Shown: positions 25,751 to 35,271, counted from the first letter of the stretch. The stretch is DNA of 64,000 bases from Nostoc sp. T09 (GCF_002154695.1 NZ_MTAV01000061.1:22517-86516), one strand, 5' to 3'. Notes: generated from the letters alone by a model not told the origin. Numbers and translations are program-made.

Positions 25751-27382
25751 ATGTCCAACTCTCTGCGTTCCCAATCACCTACAGCAATTCGTTCTCTTTC
25801 TGGCATACTACTGAGTCTGCTTATATTAGCTAATCCCGCAGTAGTTTTAGCCCACGGCGGACACGGTAATGAATTTCAAGCAGGAACTGAAGCAACTCAA
25901 ACTGCTACCCCTATTCAAGTTGATGCCCAAACAGCTAAACGTCTAGGAATTAAAGTTGAGCCAGTTAAACGTCAGCCGCTAGCTGTGGGGATTAAAACCA
26001 CAGGGCAAATTGAAACTCTACCCAGCCAAAAAGTAGAGGTGAATACCCCAATTTCTCAGGCAAAGGTGGTGGAGTTGTTGGTGGAACCAGGCGCTACAGT
26101 GAAAAAAGGTCAACCTGTAGCCATTGTATCTAGCCCTGATTTGGTGGAACTGCGGGTTAATTCCCAAGAAAAACTAGCAGAAGGTCAGGCGAATTTGCAA
26201 CAAGCATTAGCTGATTTAAAATTAGCGCAACAAAACCGCGATCGCTATCTACAAATCACCGCAGCTGAAATCGCTCAAGCGCAGACTCAAGTAGCATTTG
26301 CTCAAGAAAAGTACAACAAAGACAAACAGTTAGCCAATACTGGCGCTTTACCACAACGCACAGCCCTCGAATCTCAAACCCAACTAGCTGAAGCTAAGGC
26401 CGAACTCACCAAAGCTAACAGTCGCCGGGAAGTTATCGAAGCGGAAAATCAGCTAAAACGTGCGGCTTCAGCAGTTCAAGTGGCAAAATCACGAATTCAA
26501 CTTAGTAATACCACCTATCAAACTCGGCTCTCGCAATTGGGAACCCGCGCCAATGCTCAAGGACTGGTGACGGTGGTATCGCCAATTTCTGGTAAGGTTG
26601 CCGATCGAGAAGTTACCCTCGGTCAATCATTTGAGGATACAGGCGGCAAATTGATGACCATTGTCAATGACAGCCGGGTTTTTGCCACAGCGAATATTTA
26701 TGAAAAAGATTTAAATCAAGTCAGGAGTAGTCAACGGGTAAGTGTTAAAGTTGCTGCTGTGCCTAACCGTACTTTCACGGGACGAATTACCCGAATTGGC
26801 TCTGTTGTTGAAGGAGAATCGCGAGTTGTACCAGTACAAGCTGAACTGGAGAACTCTGGCGGATTGCTCAAACCGGGAATGTTTGCCGAACTCGAAGTTT
26901 TGACAAACCAAACATCAGCAGCTATCTTAGCTATCCCCAGCGTGGCGGTAGTAGAAGCAAATGGCAAAAAACAGGTTTATCTGCAAAATGGTAAAGCCTA
27001 TCAGCCTGTGGAAGTTACCTTAGGTCAAACTTCTGGTGACATGGTTGAGGTAAAAACTGGCTTATTTGAAGGTGATTTAATAGTTACACAACGCGCACCG
27101 CAACTTTACGCACAATCTCTGCGGGGGAGTAGTGGAGCAGAGACGCATAGCATGGGAGTAGAGGAGAAACCAGCAACTTTTAATTCCTCAATTCCTTTGT
27201 GGATGGGAGTTGGGGGAGGAGTTGCACTTATCGGTGTAGCTTTTATGGGTGGTGTTTTCTGGGCTAGTCGTCGCAGTAAACATCAATATCAACTAAGCAC
27301 AGCACCAGTAGAGGTATCGCCAGAATGGGTTGATAACCATCACCTAGCGAATCAGGATTCAGAAATCAGGATTGAGAAATAA
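25751..27382 (+). CDS. RND efflux periplasmic adaptor (CusB/CzcB-like)
   Basis: A 543-residue membrane-fusion protein. The signal peptide/anchor is residues 15-35 with AHGGHGNE, a possible metal-binding His patch, right after it. The lipoyl halves (VVELLVEPGATVKKGQPVAIV and GLVTVVSPISGKVADREV) flank a long coiled coil (about 130-250) rich in Ala/Gln/Glu. A beta-barrel and membrane-proximal domain follow. Unusually for the family there is a C-terminal TM helix (about 480-500, VGGGVALIGVAFMGGVFWA) and a cytoplasmic tail. The pump gene starts 2 bp after its stop. It bridges the inner-membrane pump to an outer-membrane channel that is not encoded here. Confidence 0.88.
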   Translation: MSNSLRSQSPTAIRSLSGILLSLLILANPAVVLAHGGHGNEFQAGTEATQTATPIQVDAQTAKRLGIKVEPVKRQPLAVGIKTTGQIETLPSQKVEVNTPISQAKVVELLVEPGATVKKGQPVAIVSSPDLVELRVNSQEKLAEGQANLQQALADLKLAQQNRDRYLQITAAEIAQAQTQVAFAQEKYNKDKQLANTGALPQRTALESQTQLAEAKAELTKANSRREVIEAENQLKRAASAVQVAKSRIQLSNTTYQTRLSQLGTRANAQGLVTVVSPISGKVADREVTLGQSFEDTGGKLMTIVNDSRVFATANIYEKDLNQVRSSQRVSVKVAAVPNRTFTGRITRIGSVVEGESRVVPVQAELENSGGLLKPGMFAELEVLTNQTSAAILAIPSVAVVEANGKKQVYLQNGKAYQPVEVTLGQTSGDMVEVKTGLFEGDLIVTQRAPQLYAQSLRGSSGAETHSMGVEEKPATFNSSIPLWMGVGGGVALIGVAFMGGVFWASRRSKHQYQLSTAPVEVSPEWVDNHHLANQDSEIRIEK

Positions 27383-27384
27383 CA

Positions 27385-30300
27385 ATGCTTAGTGCGATCA
27401 TTAAGTGGGCGATCGCTCGCCGTTGGCTAGTGGTTCTTAGTGCAATTATCTTGATGATTGGGATATTTCGCACGATTATCCAAATGCCTTTGGATGTTTT
27501 CCCCAGCTTTGCACCACCGCAAGTAGAAATTCAAACTGAAGCACCAGGACTCGCTCCTGAAGAATTGGAATCTCTGGTAACTTTACCGATTGAAAGTGCA
27601 ATTAATGGTACTCCTGGGGTACAAGCAGTACGCTCATCTTCAGCAGCCGGAATTTCTGTTGTCAAAGTCATTTTTAATTGGGGAAGTGATATTTATCAAG
27701 CTCGTCAGCTGGTAACAGAGCGATTGCAACAAGCACAAAGTAAGTTACCAGCAGGGGTAGAAACGCCGCAAATTTCTCCCACTAGTTCCCCTATCGGTAC
27801 TGTATTGCAATATGCCTTTACTTCCAAAACAACTCCTTTAATGGAAGTGCGGCGGCTTGTTGATTGGCAAGTAACAAATCGGCTTTTGGCTGTTCCTGGT
27901 GTGAGTCAAGTTGTAGCTTATGGCGGTGATATTCGCCAATATCAAGTATTAGTTGAACCAGAGAAATTAAAAGCATTTAATGTCACTTTGGCTGATGTCG
28001 AAGAAGCAACGGCTGCGGCTAATATTAATGCTCCTGGTGGTTATCTAATTACCCCCGATCGCGAAAAATTAATCCGGGGTATTGGCAGAATTGAATCTAT
28101 AGAGGAATTACAGCAATCTGTAATTACTGCTCGCAATGGTACACCAGTAAAAATATCCGATGTCGCAGATGTGCAAATCGGTGCAGCTATCAAACGGGGT
28201 GATGGCAGTTTTAACGGTGAAAAGGCGATCGTCGTCATGATTAACAAACAGCCGCAAGCCGATACTCCTACCGTTACCCGTGCTATTGAGCAGGCGATAT
28301 CTACGATGGGCTACGCCAACGCAGAAATTAAAGCGGGCTTACCCAAGGATATCAAAGTTACCCCGACATTTCGTCAAGAAAATTATATCGATGCTTCGAT
28401 TGAAAATGTCCGTGCAGCTTTAATTGAAGGCAGTATTATTGTTGCGATTATCCTGATTCCTTTTTTAATGAATTGGCGTAATCTCGCCATCTGTTTAACT
28501 GCTCTTCCTTTATCTTTACTACTAGGAATATTTCTCCTCAATTGGTTGGGGCAAGGTTTAAATACCATGACTTTGGGAGGATTAGCCGTAGCCATCGGTT
28601 CAGCAGTTGATGATGCAATTGTCGATGCCGAAAATGTCTATAGAAATCTGCGAGAAAATAAATATTCTCCCAAACCCAAACCAGTTTTAGATGTAGTATT
28701 TGAAGGTTGTCAAGAAGTACGCGATTCGGTATTTGGAGCAACGATAATTACTATTGTTGTCTTTTCGCCTGTGTTTGCCTTAGGTGGGGTAGAAGGTAGC
28801 ATTTTTATCCCAATGGGGTTAGGCTACATGGCAGCGGTGATTGCTTCGAGTATCACAGCACTGACAATAACTCCAGCTTTATGTGCAATTTTATTACCCC
28901 ACGGTCACCTTCCAGAAAGCGAACCTTGGGTAGCGAGATTTTTTAAGCGGCTGTATTATCCACTGTTAACATTTTCTTTGCGGCGTTCGGGAATTATTTT
29001 AGCTTTAGCTACTGCTAGCACTGTAGCAGCGATCGCGATCGCTCCGGCTTTCGGCAGAGTCTTTTTACCAGAGTTTCAAGAACAAACTTTGGTAAATACC
29101 ATAACACTCTATCCCGGTGTATCTTTGGAAGCTACTAATGCAGCAGGATATGCAATTCAAGATGCACTCAAAGGGGATTCTCGATTTCCTTATGTACAGT
29201 TGCGTTCTGGACGTGCGCCTGGTGATGGGGATGCAGCGGGGGTGAATTTGGCACATTTGGATATTGAATTGAGCCGCGAAGCCCTAGAAGATAGGGAGTC
29301 GGCGATTAAAAAGCTGCGTCAGGAATTTGCGAAATTACTAGGAGTAGCGCCAAATATTGGTGGTTTTATCTCGCACAGGATGGATGAGGTATTATCTGGG
29401 GTAAGGAGTGCGATCGCAGTCAAGATTTTCGGCCCCGATTTAGCCCAACTCCGCACGATTGGGAGTCAAGTAAATGAGGTAATGAAAACTGTAAATGGCA
29501 TTGTCGATTTACAACTTGAACCTCAAGTACCCATCGAACAAATACAAATTAAATTCAATCGCACAGATGCTTCTCGCTATGGTTTAACAGTCGGAAAAAT
29601 TTCCCAAGTTATTGAAACTGCCCTTAATGGAAAAGTAGTATCCCAAATCTTAGATAAACAACAAACCTTTGATTTAGTTGTGTGGTTAAAACCAGATGCA
29701 CGGCAAAATTTAGATACAATTCATAATTTATTAGTTGATACTCCAAATGGGCAAAAGATTCCTTTAGCGCAAGTTGCTGCAATTGAAAACGGCACAGGAC
29801 CAAATACGATTAACCGGGAAAACGTTTCGCGTTTGATTGTCGTATCTGCTAATACTAGCGGTAGGCATTTGCGCTCTGTTGTCAATGAAATTCAAGAGAA
29901 AGTTAATCAACAAGTACATCCGCCTGCTGGTTACTATATACAATATGCTGGTCAATTTGAGGCGCAAGAACGAGCTACTCAAAATATCTTAATATCGAGT
30001 GCGATCGCCTTTGTTGCCATCACAGTTATCATGTATATTTCTGTGAAATCAATTCCTTCTACCGCCATGATTATGATTAACTTACCTTTGGCATTGGTAG
30101 GAGGAGTATTTTCAGTAGCTTTATCTGGCGGTATTATCTCTATTGCCTCTTTAGTTGGCTTTGTTACACTGTTTGGAGTTGCAACCCGCAATGGTTTATT
30201 ACTAGTAGATAACTACAACAATAAATTTGCGGAAGGAATGCCTTTGAAAGAGACTTTAATCAAAGGTTCAATGGAAAGACTAAACGCCATTTTGATGACA

Positions 30301-30480
30301 GCTTTTACCTCAGCTTTGGGATTAGCACCTTTAATAGCTGACAGCGGCCCTGGTAAGGAAATATTACAACCGCTTTCCATAGTGGTGTTAGGTGGTTTGT
30401 TTACCTCTACAGCATTGACATTGGTAGTTATACCCGCGTTATATGCTAAGTTTGGCAAAATTTTGCTACACAAACAATGA
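27385..30480 (+). CDS. HME-type RND metal efflux pump (CusA/CzcA family)
   Basis: A 1031-residue proton-driven inner-membrane pump with the expected twelve TM helices and two large periplasmic loops. The N-terminal PLDVFPSFAPPQVEIQTEAPG, the TM4 signature AIGSAVDDAIVDAENVYRNL with its membrane aspartates and glutamate, and LFGVATRNGLLLVDN near the end are typical of heavy-metal efflux (HME) RND proteins. It is coupled to the adaptor upstream (2-bp gap) and to a small lipoprotein gene downstream. The exported metal (Ni, Co, Zn, Cu or Ag) cannot be fixed from sequence. Confidence 0.92.
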   Translation: MLSAIIKWAIARRWLVVLSAIILMIGIFRTIIQMPLDVFPSFAPPQVEIQTEAPGLAPEELESLVTLPIESAINGTPGVQAVRSSSAAGISVVKVIFNWGSDIYQARQLVTERLQQAQSKLPAGVETPQISPTSSPIGTVLQYAFTSKTTPLMEVRRLVDWQVTNRLLAVPGVSQVVAYGGDIRQYQVLVEPEKLKAFNVTLADVEEATAAANINAPGGYLITPDREKLIRGIGRIESIEELQQSVITARNGTPVKISDVADVQIGAAIKRGDGSFNGEKAIVVMINKQPQADTPTVTRAIEQAISTMGYANAEIKAGLPKDIKVTPTFRQENYIDASIENVRAALIEGSIIVAIILIPFLMNWRNLAICLTALPLSLLLGIFLLNWLGQGLNTMTLGGLAVAIGSAVDDAIVDAENVYRNLRENKYSPKPKPVLDVVFEGCQEVRDSVFGATIITIVVFSPVFALGGVEGSIFIPMGLGYMAAVIASSITALTITPALCAILLPHGHLPESEPWVARFFKRLYYPLLTFSLRRSGIILALATASTVAAIAIAPAFGRVFLPEFQEQTLVNTITLYPGVSLEATNAAGYAIQDALKGDSRFPYVQLRSGRAPGDGDAAGVNLAHLDIELSREALEDRESAIKKLRQEFAKLLGVAPNIGGFISHRMDEVLSGVRSAIAVKIFGPDLAQLRTIGSQVNEVMKTVNGIVDLQLEPQVPIEQIQIKFNRTDASRYGLTVGKISQVIETALNGKVVSQILDKQQTFDLVVWLKPDARQNLDTIHNLLVDTPNGQKIPLAQVAAIENGTGPNTINRENVSRLIVVSANTSGRHLRSVVNEIQEKVNQQVHPPAGYYIQYAGQFEAQERATQNILISSAIAFVAITVIMYISVKSIPSTAMIMINLPLALVGGVFSVALSGGIISIASLVGFVTLFGVATRNGLLLVDNYNNKFAEGMPLKETLIKGSMERLNAILMTAFTSALGLAPLIADSGPGKEILQPLSIVVLGGLFTSTALTLVVIPALYAKFGKILLHKQ

Positions 30481-30501
30481 ATTTAATTGAGGATTAAATC
30501 T

Positions 30502-30987
30502 ATGAATTCACTCAAATATAGCTTGATGATTATAGGAAGTATCGGGTTAATTTTCTTGGGAGCTTGTGCTAACAATCAACCAGCAGCTAATACAGAGAAC
30601 AATCCAAATACCTCTAGCGCAAATACTCAATCTTCAGCAGCACCTGTAGCTAAAACAGAAGGACAACATGGTAAATCTCATGGCGGTCAAGTTGTAGAAA
30701 TCGGCGCTTACCATTTAGAGTTTGTTCCAGAGAAAGAAGCTAATACAACTCACATGGATTTCTATCTACAAAAAGGCGACAATCACGAAGCAATACCTGA
30801 TGCCAAAGTTACGGCTCAAGTGCAGTTACCTGATGGCACGCAAAAGACAGTTCCCTTTACCTATGATGCCAAAGATAAGCATTACACAGGTTTATTAAAA
30901 GAAACTGCAACTGGTCAGTATCAGGTTAAGATAAATGCAGATATCAAAGATAAAAAAGTAGATGGGCGGTTTAATTTTAATCGCTAA
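30502..30987 (+). CDS. small His-containing lipoprotein of the RND operon
   Basis: A 161-residue lipoprotein starting at MNSLKYSLMIIGSIG, with GAGGA 9 nt upstream of this ATG. The lipobox is FLGAC (Cys near 22). A low-complexity Asn/Ser/Thr/Ala linker leads to GQHGKSHGG, a likely metal-binding patch, and then a compact beta domain (about 65-160). It is 21 bp after the pump stop. The role is unknown. Position and the His patch suggest periplasmic metal capture or delivery to the efflux complex. Confidence 0.75.
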   Translation: MNSLKYSLMIIGSIGLIFLGACANNQPAANTENNPNTSSANTQSSAAPVAKTEGQHGKSHGGQVVEIGAYHLEFVPEKEANTTHMDFYLQKGDNHEAIPDAKVTAQVQLPDGTQKTVPFTYDAKDKHYTGLLKETATGQYQVKINADIKDKKVDGRFNFNR

Positions 30988-31032
30988 CTGTTAGTTAATT
31001 GAAAATTAGATAGAAGTCAAAAATTTTAAGTA

Positions 31033-31054
31033 GGGTGAGCACTGCCCACCACAT
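31033..31054. repeat. dispersed GTGAGCACTGCCCAC palindrome
   Basis: GTAGGGTGAGCACTGCCCACC is one more member of the short palindromic family seen near 9360 and at 17594. It lies in the spacer before the methyltransferase gene. Confidence 0.5.
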
Positions 31055-31171
31055 CTGTAATATGATAAAAACAAAAGAGTAAATTTAAAGACTTTATGCC
31101 AAGTTTAGGTAATATAAAGTTTATAAGCACCAAAGGCTAACTAATTTCAAGGATTTATTAAAAGAATTAAT

Positions 31172-31798
31172 ATGACTGAAACTACAGTTCGCAAACAGTA
31201 TGACCAATTGGCTGCCGTTTACGATCTACGTTGGAAAAGTTATATTGCAAAAACACTTTCTTTTCTCAAAACTTGGGCAGAAATATCACGACTAAATACT
31301 GTACTTGATATTGCTTGTGGTACAGGTGAGTTTGAACGTTTACTGCTGAGTGAGTATTCATCACAACAAATTGTTGGGGTAGATATTTCCGAAAAGATGC
31401 TGGCAATCGCTAAACATAAATTGAAAGCTTATCCCCAAGTATTATTTAAGAGAGCTAGTGCATCAAATTTACCATTCGACAGTAATAGTTTTGATGTAAT
31501 CGTATGTGCAAATTCATTTCATTACTTTGATAATCCATCTGCTGCATTAACAGAGATGAGACGTGTTCTTAAGCCTAAAGGTAAAGTTATTATCCTAGAT
31601 TGGTGTAGAGATTATTTAAGTTGTAAAATATGCGACTTGATTCTTAAATATATTGATCCGGCTCACAAGCGGTGTTACACCCAAGAGGAATTTCATAGCT
31701 TGCTTAGAGATGCAAATTTTGTGCTTTCTCATGCGGACAGAATTCGTTTTGGTGTCGTGTGGGGATTAATGGTAGCCACAGCCAGCCTCAAGGTTTAA
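31172..31798 (+). CDS. class I SAM-dependent methyltransferase
   Basis: A 208-residue methyltransferase. Motif I is VLDIACGTGEFE (about 44-55), motif II is VGVDISEKML, and motif post-II/III is FDVIVCANSFHYFDNP and RVLKPKGKVIILDW. This is the UbiE/Methyltransf_11 type; the substrate is unknown. It ends 11 bp before the response-regulator start, so the two are probably one transcript, an unusual partner for a two-component regulator. Two cysteines (CKICDLI) lie late in the sequence, but no ArsM-type cysteine set is evident. Confidence 0.85.
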   Translation: MTETTVRKQYDQLAAVYDLRWKSYIAKTLSFLKTWAEISRLNTVLDIACGTGEFERLLLSEYSSQQIVGVDISEKMLAIAKHKLKAYPQVLFKRASASNLPFDSNSFDVIVCANSFHYFDNPSAALTEMRRVLKPKGKVIILDWCRDYLSCKICDLILKYIDPAHKRCYTQEEFHSLLRDANFVLSHADRIRFGVVWGLMVATASLKV

Positions 31799-31809
31799 GG
31801 CGATTTTTT

Positions 31810-32514
31810 ATGCGAGTACTACTAGTAGAAGATGAAGCTGATTTAGGTGATGCTATTAAGCGAACTCTTACCCAGCAAAAATACTTGGTAGATTGGGTAC
31901 TAGATGGTAACGATGCATGGGCATATTTAGAAAATAGCTGGACGCAATATACTCTAGCTATTTTCGATTGGATGCTACCAGGAATATCAGGTTTAGAATT
32001 ATGCAAAAGGCTACGCCATCATAAAAATCCTCTGCCTGTGTTAATGCTAACAGCCAAAGACAGCATGGAAGATAAAGTTGCTGGGCTGGATGCAGGTGCA
32101 GATGATTATTTAGTCAAGCCATTTGGCATGGCAGAATTATTAGCAAGATTGCGAGCATTACAGAGGCGATCGCCCCAATTTCAGCCAGAAGAATTAACGG
32201 TTGGCAACCTAACTCTAGATTATGGCAACAATTTAGTTGTCAGCCAGAATGCTACGGAAAAAAAACAGGAAATTCCTCTAACAAATAAAGAATTTCAGTT
32301 ACTAGAGTATTTTATGAAGCACCCAAACCAAATTGTGACCACAGAACAAATTCGCAATCAGCTTTGGGAAGTGAGTGCAGAACCAGTTAGTAATGTAGTA
32401 GCTGCTCAAATGCGATTGCTGCGTCGCAAACTAGCTAATAGTGGCTGCGAAAACATGATTGAAACTTTACATGGGATGGGATATCGTCTGAACCTTACCG
32501 ATGAAATTCCCTAA
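31810..32514 (+). CDS. rppA: OmpR-family response regulator, RppA/NrsR-like
   Basis: A 234-residue regulator. ATG at 31810 is chosen because MRVLLVEDEADLG is the start of the receiver domain and AAGGCG precedes it. The phosphoacceptor is Asp53 (FDWMLPGISG), with acidic residues 8-9 and Lys103 (LVKPFG). The winged-helix DNA-binding domain (about 135-230) contains TNKEFQLLEYFMKHPNQIVT and NVVAAQMRLLRRKL. The sequence closely fits the cyanobacterial RppA/NrsR group, which controls nickel resistance and redox-responsive genes in Synechocystis. Its likely kinase is encoded 1.4 kb downstream after an intervening toxin-antitoxin unit. Confidence 0.85.
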   Translation: MRVLLVEDEADLGDAIKRTLTQQKYLVDWVLDGNDAWAYLENSWTQYTLAIFDWMLPGISGLELCKRLRHHKNPLPVLMLTAKDSMEDKVAGLDAGADDYLVKPFGMAELLARLRALQRRSPQFQPEELTVGNLTLDYGNNLVVSQNATEKKQEIPLTNKEFQLLEYFMKHPNQIVTTEQIRNQLWEVSAEPVSNVVAAQMRLLRRKLANSGCENMIETLHGMGYRLNLTDEIP

Positions 32515-32529
32515 TTTGAATGCTTGAGG

Positions 32530-32600
32530 TAATGCCAAGGGGAACTGGTATGCGATGCCTGCGGCGGGCTACGCCTACACGGCCTGCCGTTACACTCAAA
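32530..32600. repeat. dispersed GC-rich repeat (GCGGGCTACGCC type)
   Basis: GATGCCTGCGGCGGGCTACG and the following CCTACACGGCCTGCCG form a short GC-rich palindromic element in an AT-rich spacer, typical of Nostoc intergenic repeats. A related element is at about 63722. Confidence 0.5.
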
Positions 32601-32645
32601 ATATAGCTATAACTACAAAATAAATCTCAAGGAAGCATATTTACT

Positions 32646-32849
32646 ATGAAGTGGCGAGTAATTCTCGAACCCGATCAAGAAACCGGAGAATGGGCTGTTT
32701 GGTGTCCTGAATTACCTGGTTGTACATCCGCAGGTGATACGGAAGAAGAAGCTTTAGAAAATATCCGCGAGGCAATTCAATTATATCTGGAAGCCGATCC
32801 AATTCAATTAGCACCAGGAGCAATATCCCGCGAGGTTACGGTAGGATGA
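32646..32849 (+). CDS. hicB: HicB-type antitoxin
   Basis: A 67-residue partial-RNase-H-fold antitoxin. MKWRVILEPDQETGEWAVWC, ELPGCTSAGDTEEEALENI and REAIQLYLE are the standard HicB core. The usual C-terminal DNA-binding domain is absent in this short form. It precedes and overlaps hicA by 4 bp, which is the common cyanobacterial order. It should bind and neutralise the HicA mRNA interferase. Confidence 0.92.
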   Translation: MKWRVILEPDQETGEWAVWCPELPGCTSAGDTEEEALENIREAIQLYLEADPIQLAPGAISREVTVG

Positions 32850-33070
32850 CTCGTACCCGACGAATGAATGCGGATGAGGTTGAAAGAATTTTACAAAACT
32901 ACGGATTCGAGCTTATTTCTCAAAAAGGTAGCCATCGTAAATGGCGAAATGGCGATCGCCAACTACAAGTAATTGTGCCCTATCACAAAGGTCGGAATCT
33001 ACCAATTGGGACTTTGCGTAATATCATGATAGGTGCAGATATTCCCGAATCTGAGTGGAAAACTGATTAG
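32846..33070 (+). CDS. hicA: HicA-type mRNA interferase toxin
   Basis: A 74-residue double-stranded-RNA-binding-fold toxin. The catalytic His sits in LISQKGSHRKWRNGD, followed by VIVPYHKGRNLPIGTLRNIM. Length and motif are complete, so it is probably active. The start overlaps the hicB stop (ATGA). The pair separates the RppA-like regulator from its probable kinase. Confidence 0.92.
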   Translation: MTRTRRMNADEVERILQNYGFELISQKGSHRKWRNGDRQLQVIVPYHKGRNLPIGTLRNIMIGADIPESEWKTD

Positions 33071-33204
33071 TAAAGAGTCGCAACTTACAACTTACATTTG
33101 TTCTTTGCACTAGTGGCGGTTAGTCTATGAAATATTTTTACTTTTCTATTGATTGATTGTTATACTAATTCAAATAATATTTACAACACATCAATTATTC
33201 GCCA

Positions 33205-33225
33205 GGGCACAACAACATTGTGCCC
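33205..33225. repeat. GGGCACAA...TTGTGCCC palindrome
   Basis: Eight-bp perfect arms around a 5-nt loop (33213-33217), in the gap between hicA and a convergent gene. It could serve as a bidirectional terminator, though no T-run follows. A close relative with 10-bp arms is at 39916. Confidence 0.5.
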
Positions 33226-33260
33226 CTACTCATCTGTTACATTCTTTTTTTAATTTGGCA

Positions 33261-33761
33261 TTAAATGCCTACAAACGCATTGAGTTCATTAAGAAGAGTT
33301 GCTGCCTGTTCCATCTGTGTTAGAGGCAGAAAACGCCAGTCAGGTAGACTTGGCCATTTACAAAGTCGAGAGTTCAAGTTATCTGCTTGTTCTTTTAGAA
33401 AATCGTAACAATCAGGCTCAGTCTTTTCAGTGAGACGGGCAAGGCTTTTACTTGATAGAGAGACATAAACATAGCTACTATCTATTTGCAACTTCTCATG
33501 ATAAGATTCACATCCCATATAGAAGGCTGCTACATAAATCGGCTGACCATTTTTACCTACTTGGGTTATATCTTTCTCCCAAAAGCTGACACTCAAGTTC
33601 TTGTGTACCCTGGGGGATGAGTAAAACTTTGATGCTTCATGCCAAACATATTCAATGATGTCTAGCATCTCAAACTCTTTGGCTCTCTCAAATACATGAT
33701 TTAATATATTCATTTGTTGTAGTGTTAATTTTTTGCACTTGCAATTTCTGGTGTAATCCAT
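33261..33761 (-). CDS. hypothetical protein (166 aa)
   Basis: An unrecognised 166-residue soluble protein. The N-terminus has a CKCKK cluster. The rest alternates predicted helices (NILNHVFERAKEFEMLDIIEYVW) and strands (PIYVAAFYMGCESY, SSYVYVSLSS) and ends in an amphipathic helix. No signal peptide or TM segment is seen. It lies on the opposite strand between HicBA and the histidine kinase and seems to be part of the same inserted segment. Confidence 0.6.
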   Translation of the reverse strand: MDYTRNCKCKKLTLQQMNILNHVFERAKEFEMLDIIEYVWHEASKFYSSPRVHKNLSVSFWEKDITQVGKNGQPIYVAAFYMGCESYHEKLQIDSSYVYVSLSSKSLARLTEKTEPDCYDFLKEQADNLNSRLCKWPSLPDWRFLPLTQMEQAATLLNELNAFVGI

Positions 33762-33897
33762 ATAACTATCTCCATCAACTTATTACCTCTAGGATTCCCA
33801 CAAATCTACGGAATTCATATAACGCTCTACTTGACTACTGAGATTTATAATTTTCTTCTACAGGCTCAAGTTGCATAGCTGCCAAAAATGTTTGATT

Positions 33898-35271
33898 ATG
33901 AATCAAAATAAACTATTCCAGCAAACTCGCCTGCATTTGGCGCTGTGGTATGCGCTTGTTATGGCTGTAATTTTGAGTAGCTGCGGATTTGGCATTTATA
34001 GAGCAATCTCTCATACCCATTGGATGACATTAGACCGAGAATTAGAGTCTGTGGCAGGAACTTTACACGATACTATTGAACTGAAACTACAAAAACCTGG
34101 TCAATTGGAACCAGTTATACAACAGCTTTTACCTAATATTTGTGTAGTTGGTAAAAACTGTATTCAAGAACAATCAATTTCTAAGCGTCATATTTTAAGC
34201 GCTATCAATCAAAGTAATTACTATGTACGTTTTTATGATAATTCAGGAAGCTTAATTGCTATTGCAGGTAGCCATCCAAAGGAATTACCTATAGTTTTTA
34301 ACAAAGAACTTTGGCAAACCCTTAAAGATAGTAAAGGTAACTTTTATCATCAAATTTCTTTTGTGTTGCACACCCAAGAAAATCGTGATTGGGGTTACAT
34401 CCAAGTAGGGCGAAGTCTTGCAGATTATAAGAGTTATCTGGTGGCGGTAAAACTCACTTTAGCATTCGGATTACCAATTGTAATGGGTTTGGTTGGTGTT
34501 GCTAGTTGGTTGTTAGCAGGATTAGCAATGCAGCCGATTTATCGCTCATATAGACAAGTTCAACAATTTACAGCCGATGCTGCACATGAATTGCGAACTC
34601 CTTTAGCCGCAACTCAAGCGACAGTAGAATCAGCGCTGATGATGTCTCACCTGGATGAAACAGAAGCGCGGGAAATTCTCCGAACTACACAACGTCAAAA
34701 TCAGCGACTTACAACTTTGGTTACAGATTTACTGCTGCTAACTCGCCTAGATCGTCAATCAGTACCAATGCAACGTGAAATTTGCTGCTTGGATGACATT
34801 ATCAACGACTTAATCGAGGAATTTGCAGCTTTGGCGATCGCAGCCGATATTACACTCACATCTTCAATCCGGGTTTCCCATCCGCTGAATGTTATCGGCA
34901 ATCAAGATCAGCTTTACCGTCTATTCTCTAACTTAATTGTCAATGCCATTCAATACACACCATCAGGAGGAAAGGTAACGGTTTGCTTAGACCGTAGTGA
35001 TTATTATGCTGGAATTCAGGTGCAAGATACAGGTATTGGGATTCCACAGCCAGAACTAACTCGGATTTTTGATCGCTTTTACCGGGTGAATAGCGATCGC
35101 TCTCGCAGCACTGGCGGTTCTGGATTAGGATTAGCGATCGCTTGGGCAATTGTCCAAGCACACCACGGTAGCTTAGATGTGCAAAGTGAATTAGGTAAAG
35201 GTAGCACTTTTACAGTTAAATTACCCCGCCAGAGTTGGGAAATGGGAAAGGGAGACAAGGGGACACGGTGA
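33898..35271 (+). CDS. rppB: sensor histidine kinase, RppB/NrsS-like
   Basis: A 457-residue membrane kinase. ATG at 33898 (MNQNKLFQQTRLHLALWYAL) is the natural family start. TM1 is about 13-37. A periplasmic sensor follows, with two cysteines in PNICVVGKNC, and TM2 is about 186-210. The phosphoacceptor is His230 in AAHELRTPLAATQA. The ATPase domain has SNLIVNAIQYTPSGG, DTGIGIP and GGSGLGLAIA. No clear HAMP is visible. It should phosphorylate the RppA-like regulator at 31810. The neighbouring RND metal pump suggests metal sensing, as for NrsS, but that is inference. Confidence 0.85.
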   Translation: MNQNKLFQQTRLHLALWYALVMAVILSSCGFGIYRAISHTHWMTLDRELESVAGTLHDTIELKLQKPGQLEPVIQQLLPNICVVGKNCIQEQSISKRHILSAINQSNYYVRFYDNSGSLIAIAGSHPKELPIVFNKELWQTLKDSKGNFYHQISFVLHTQENRDWGYIQVGRSLADYKSYLVAVKLTLAFGLPIVMGLVGVASWLLAGLAMQPIYRSYRQVQQFTADAAHELRTPLAATQATVESALMMSHLDETEAREILRTTQRQNQRLTTLVTDLLLLTRLDRQSVPMQREICCLDDIINDLIEEFAALAIAADITLTSSIRVSHPLNVIGNQDQLYRLFSNLIVNAIQYTPSGGKVTVCLDRSDYYAGIQVQDTGIGIPQPELTRIFDRFYRVNSDRSRSTGGSGLGLAIAWAIVQAHHGSLDVQSELGKGSTFTVKLPRQSWEMGKGDKGTR

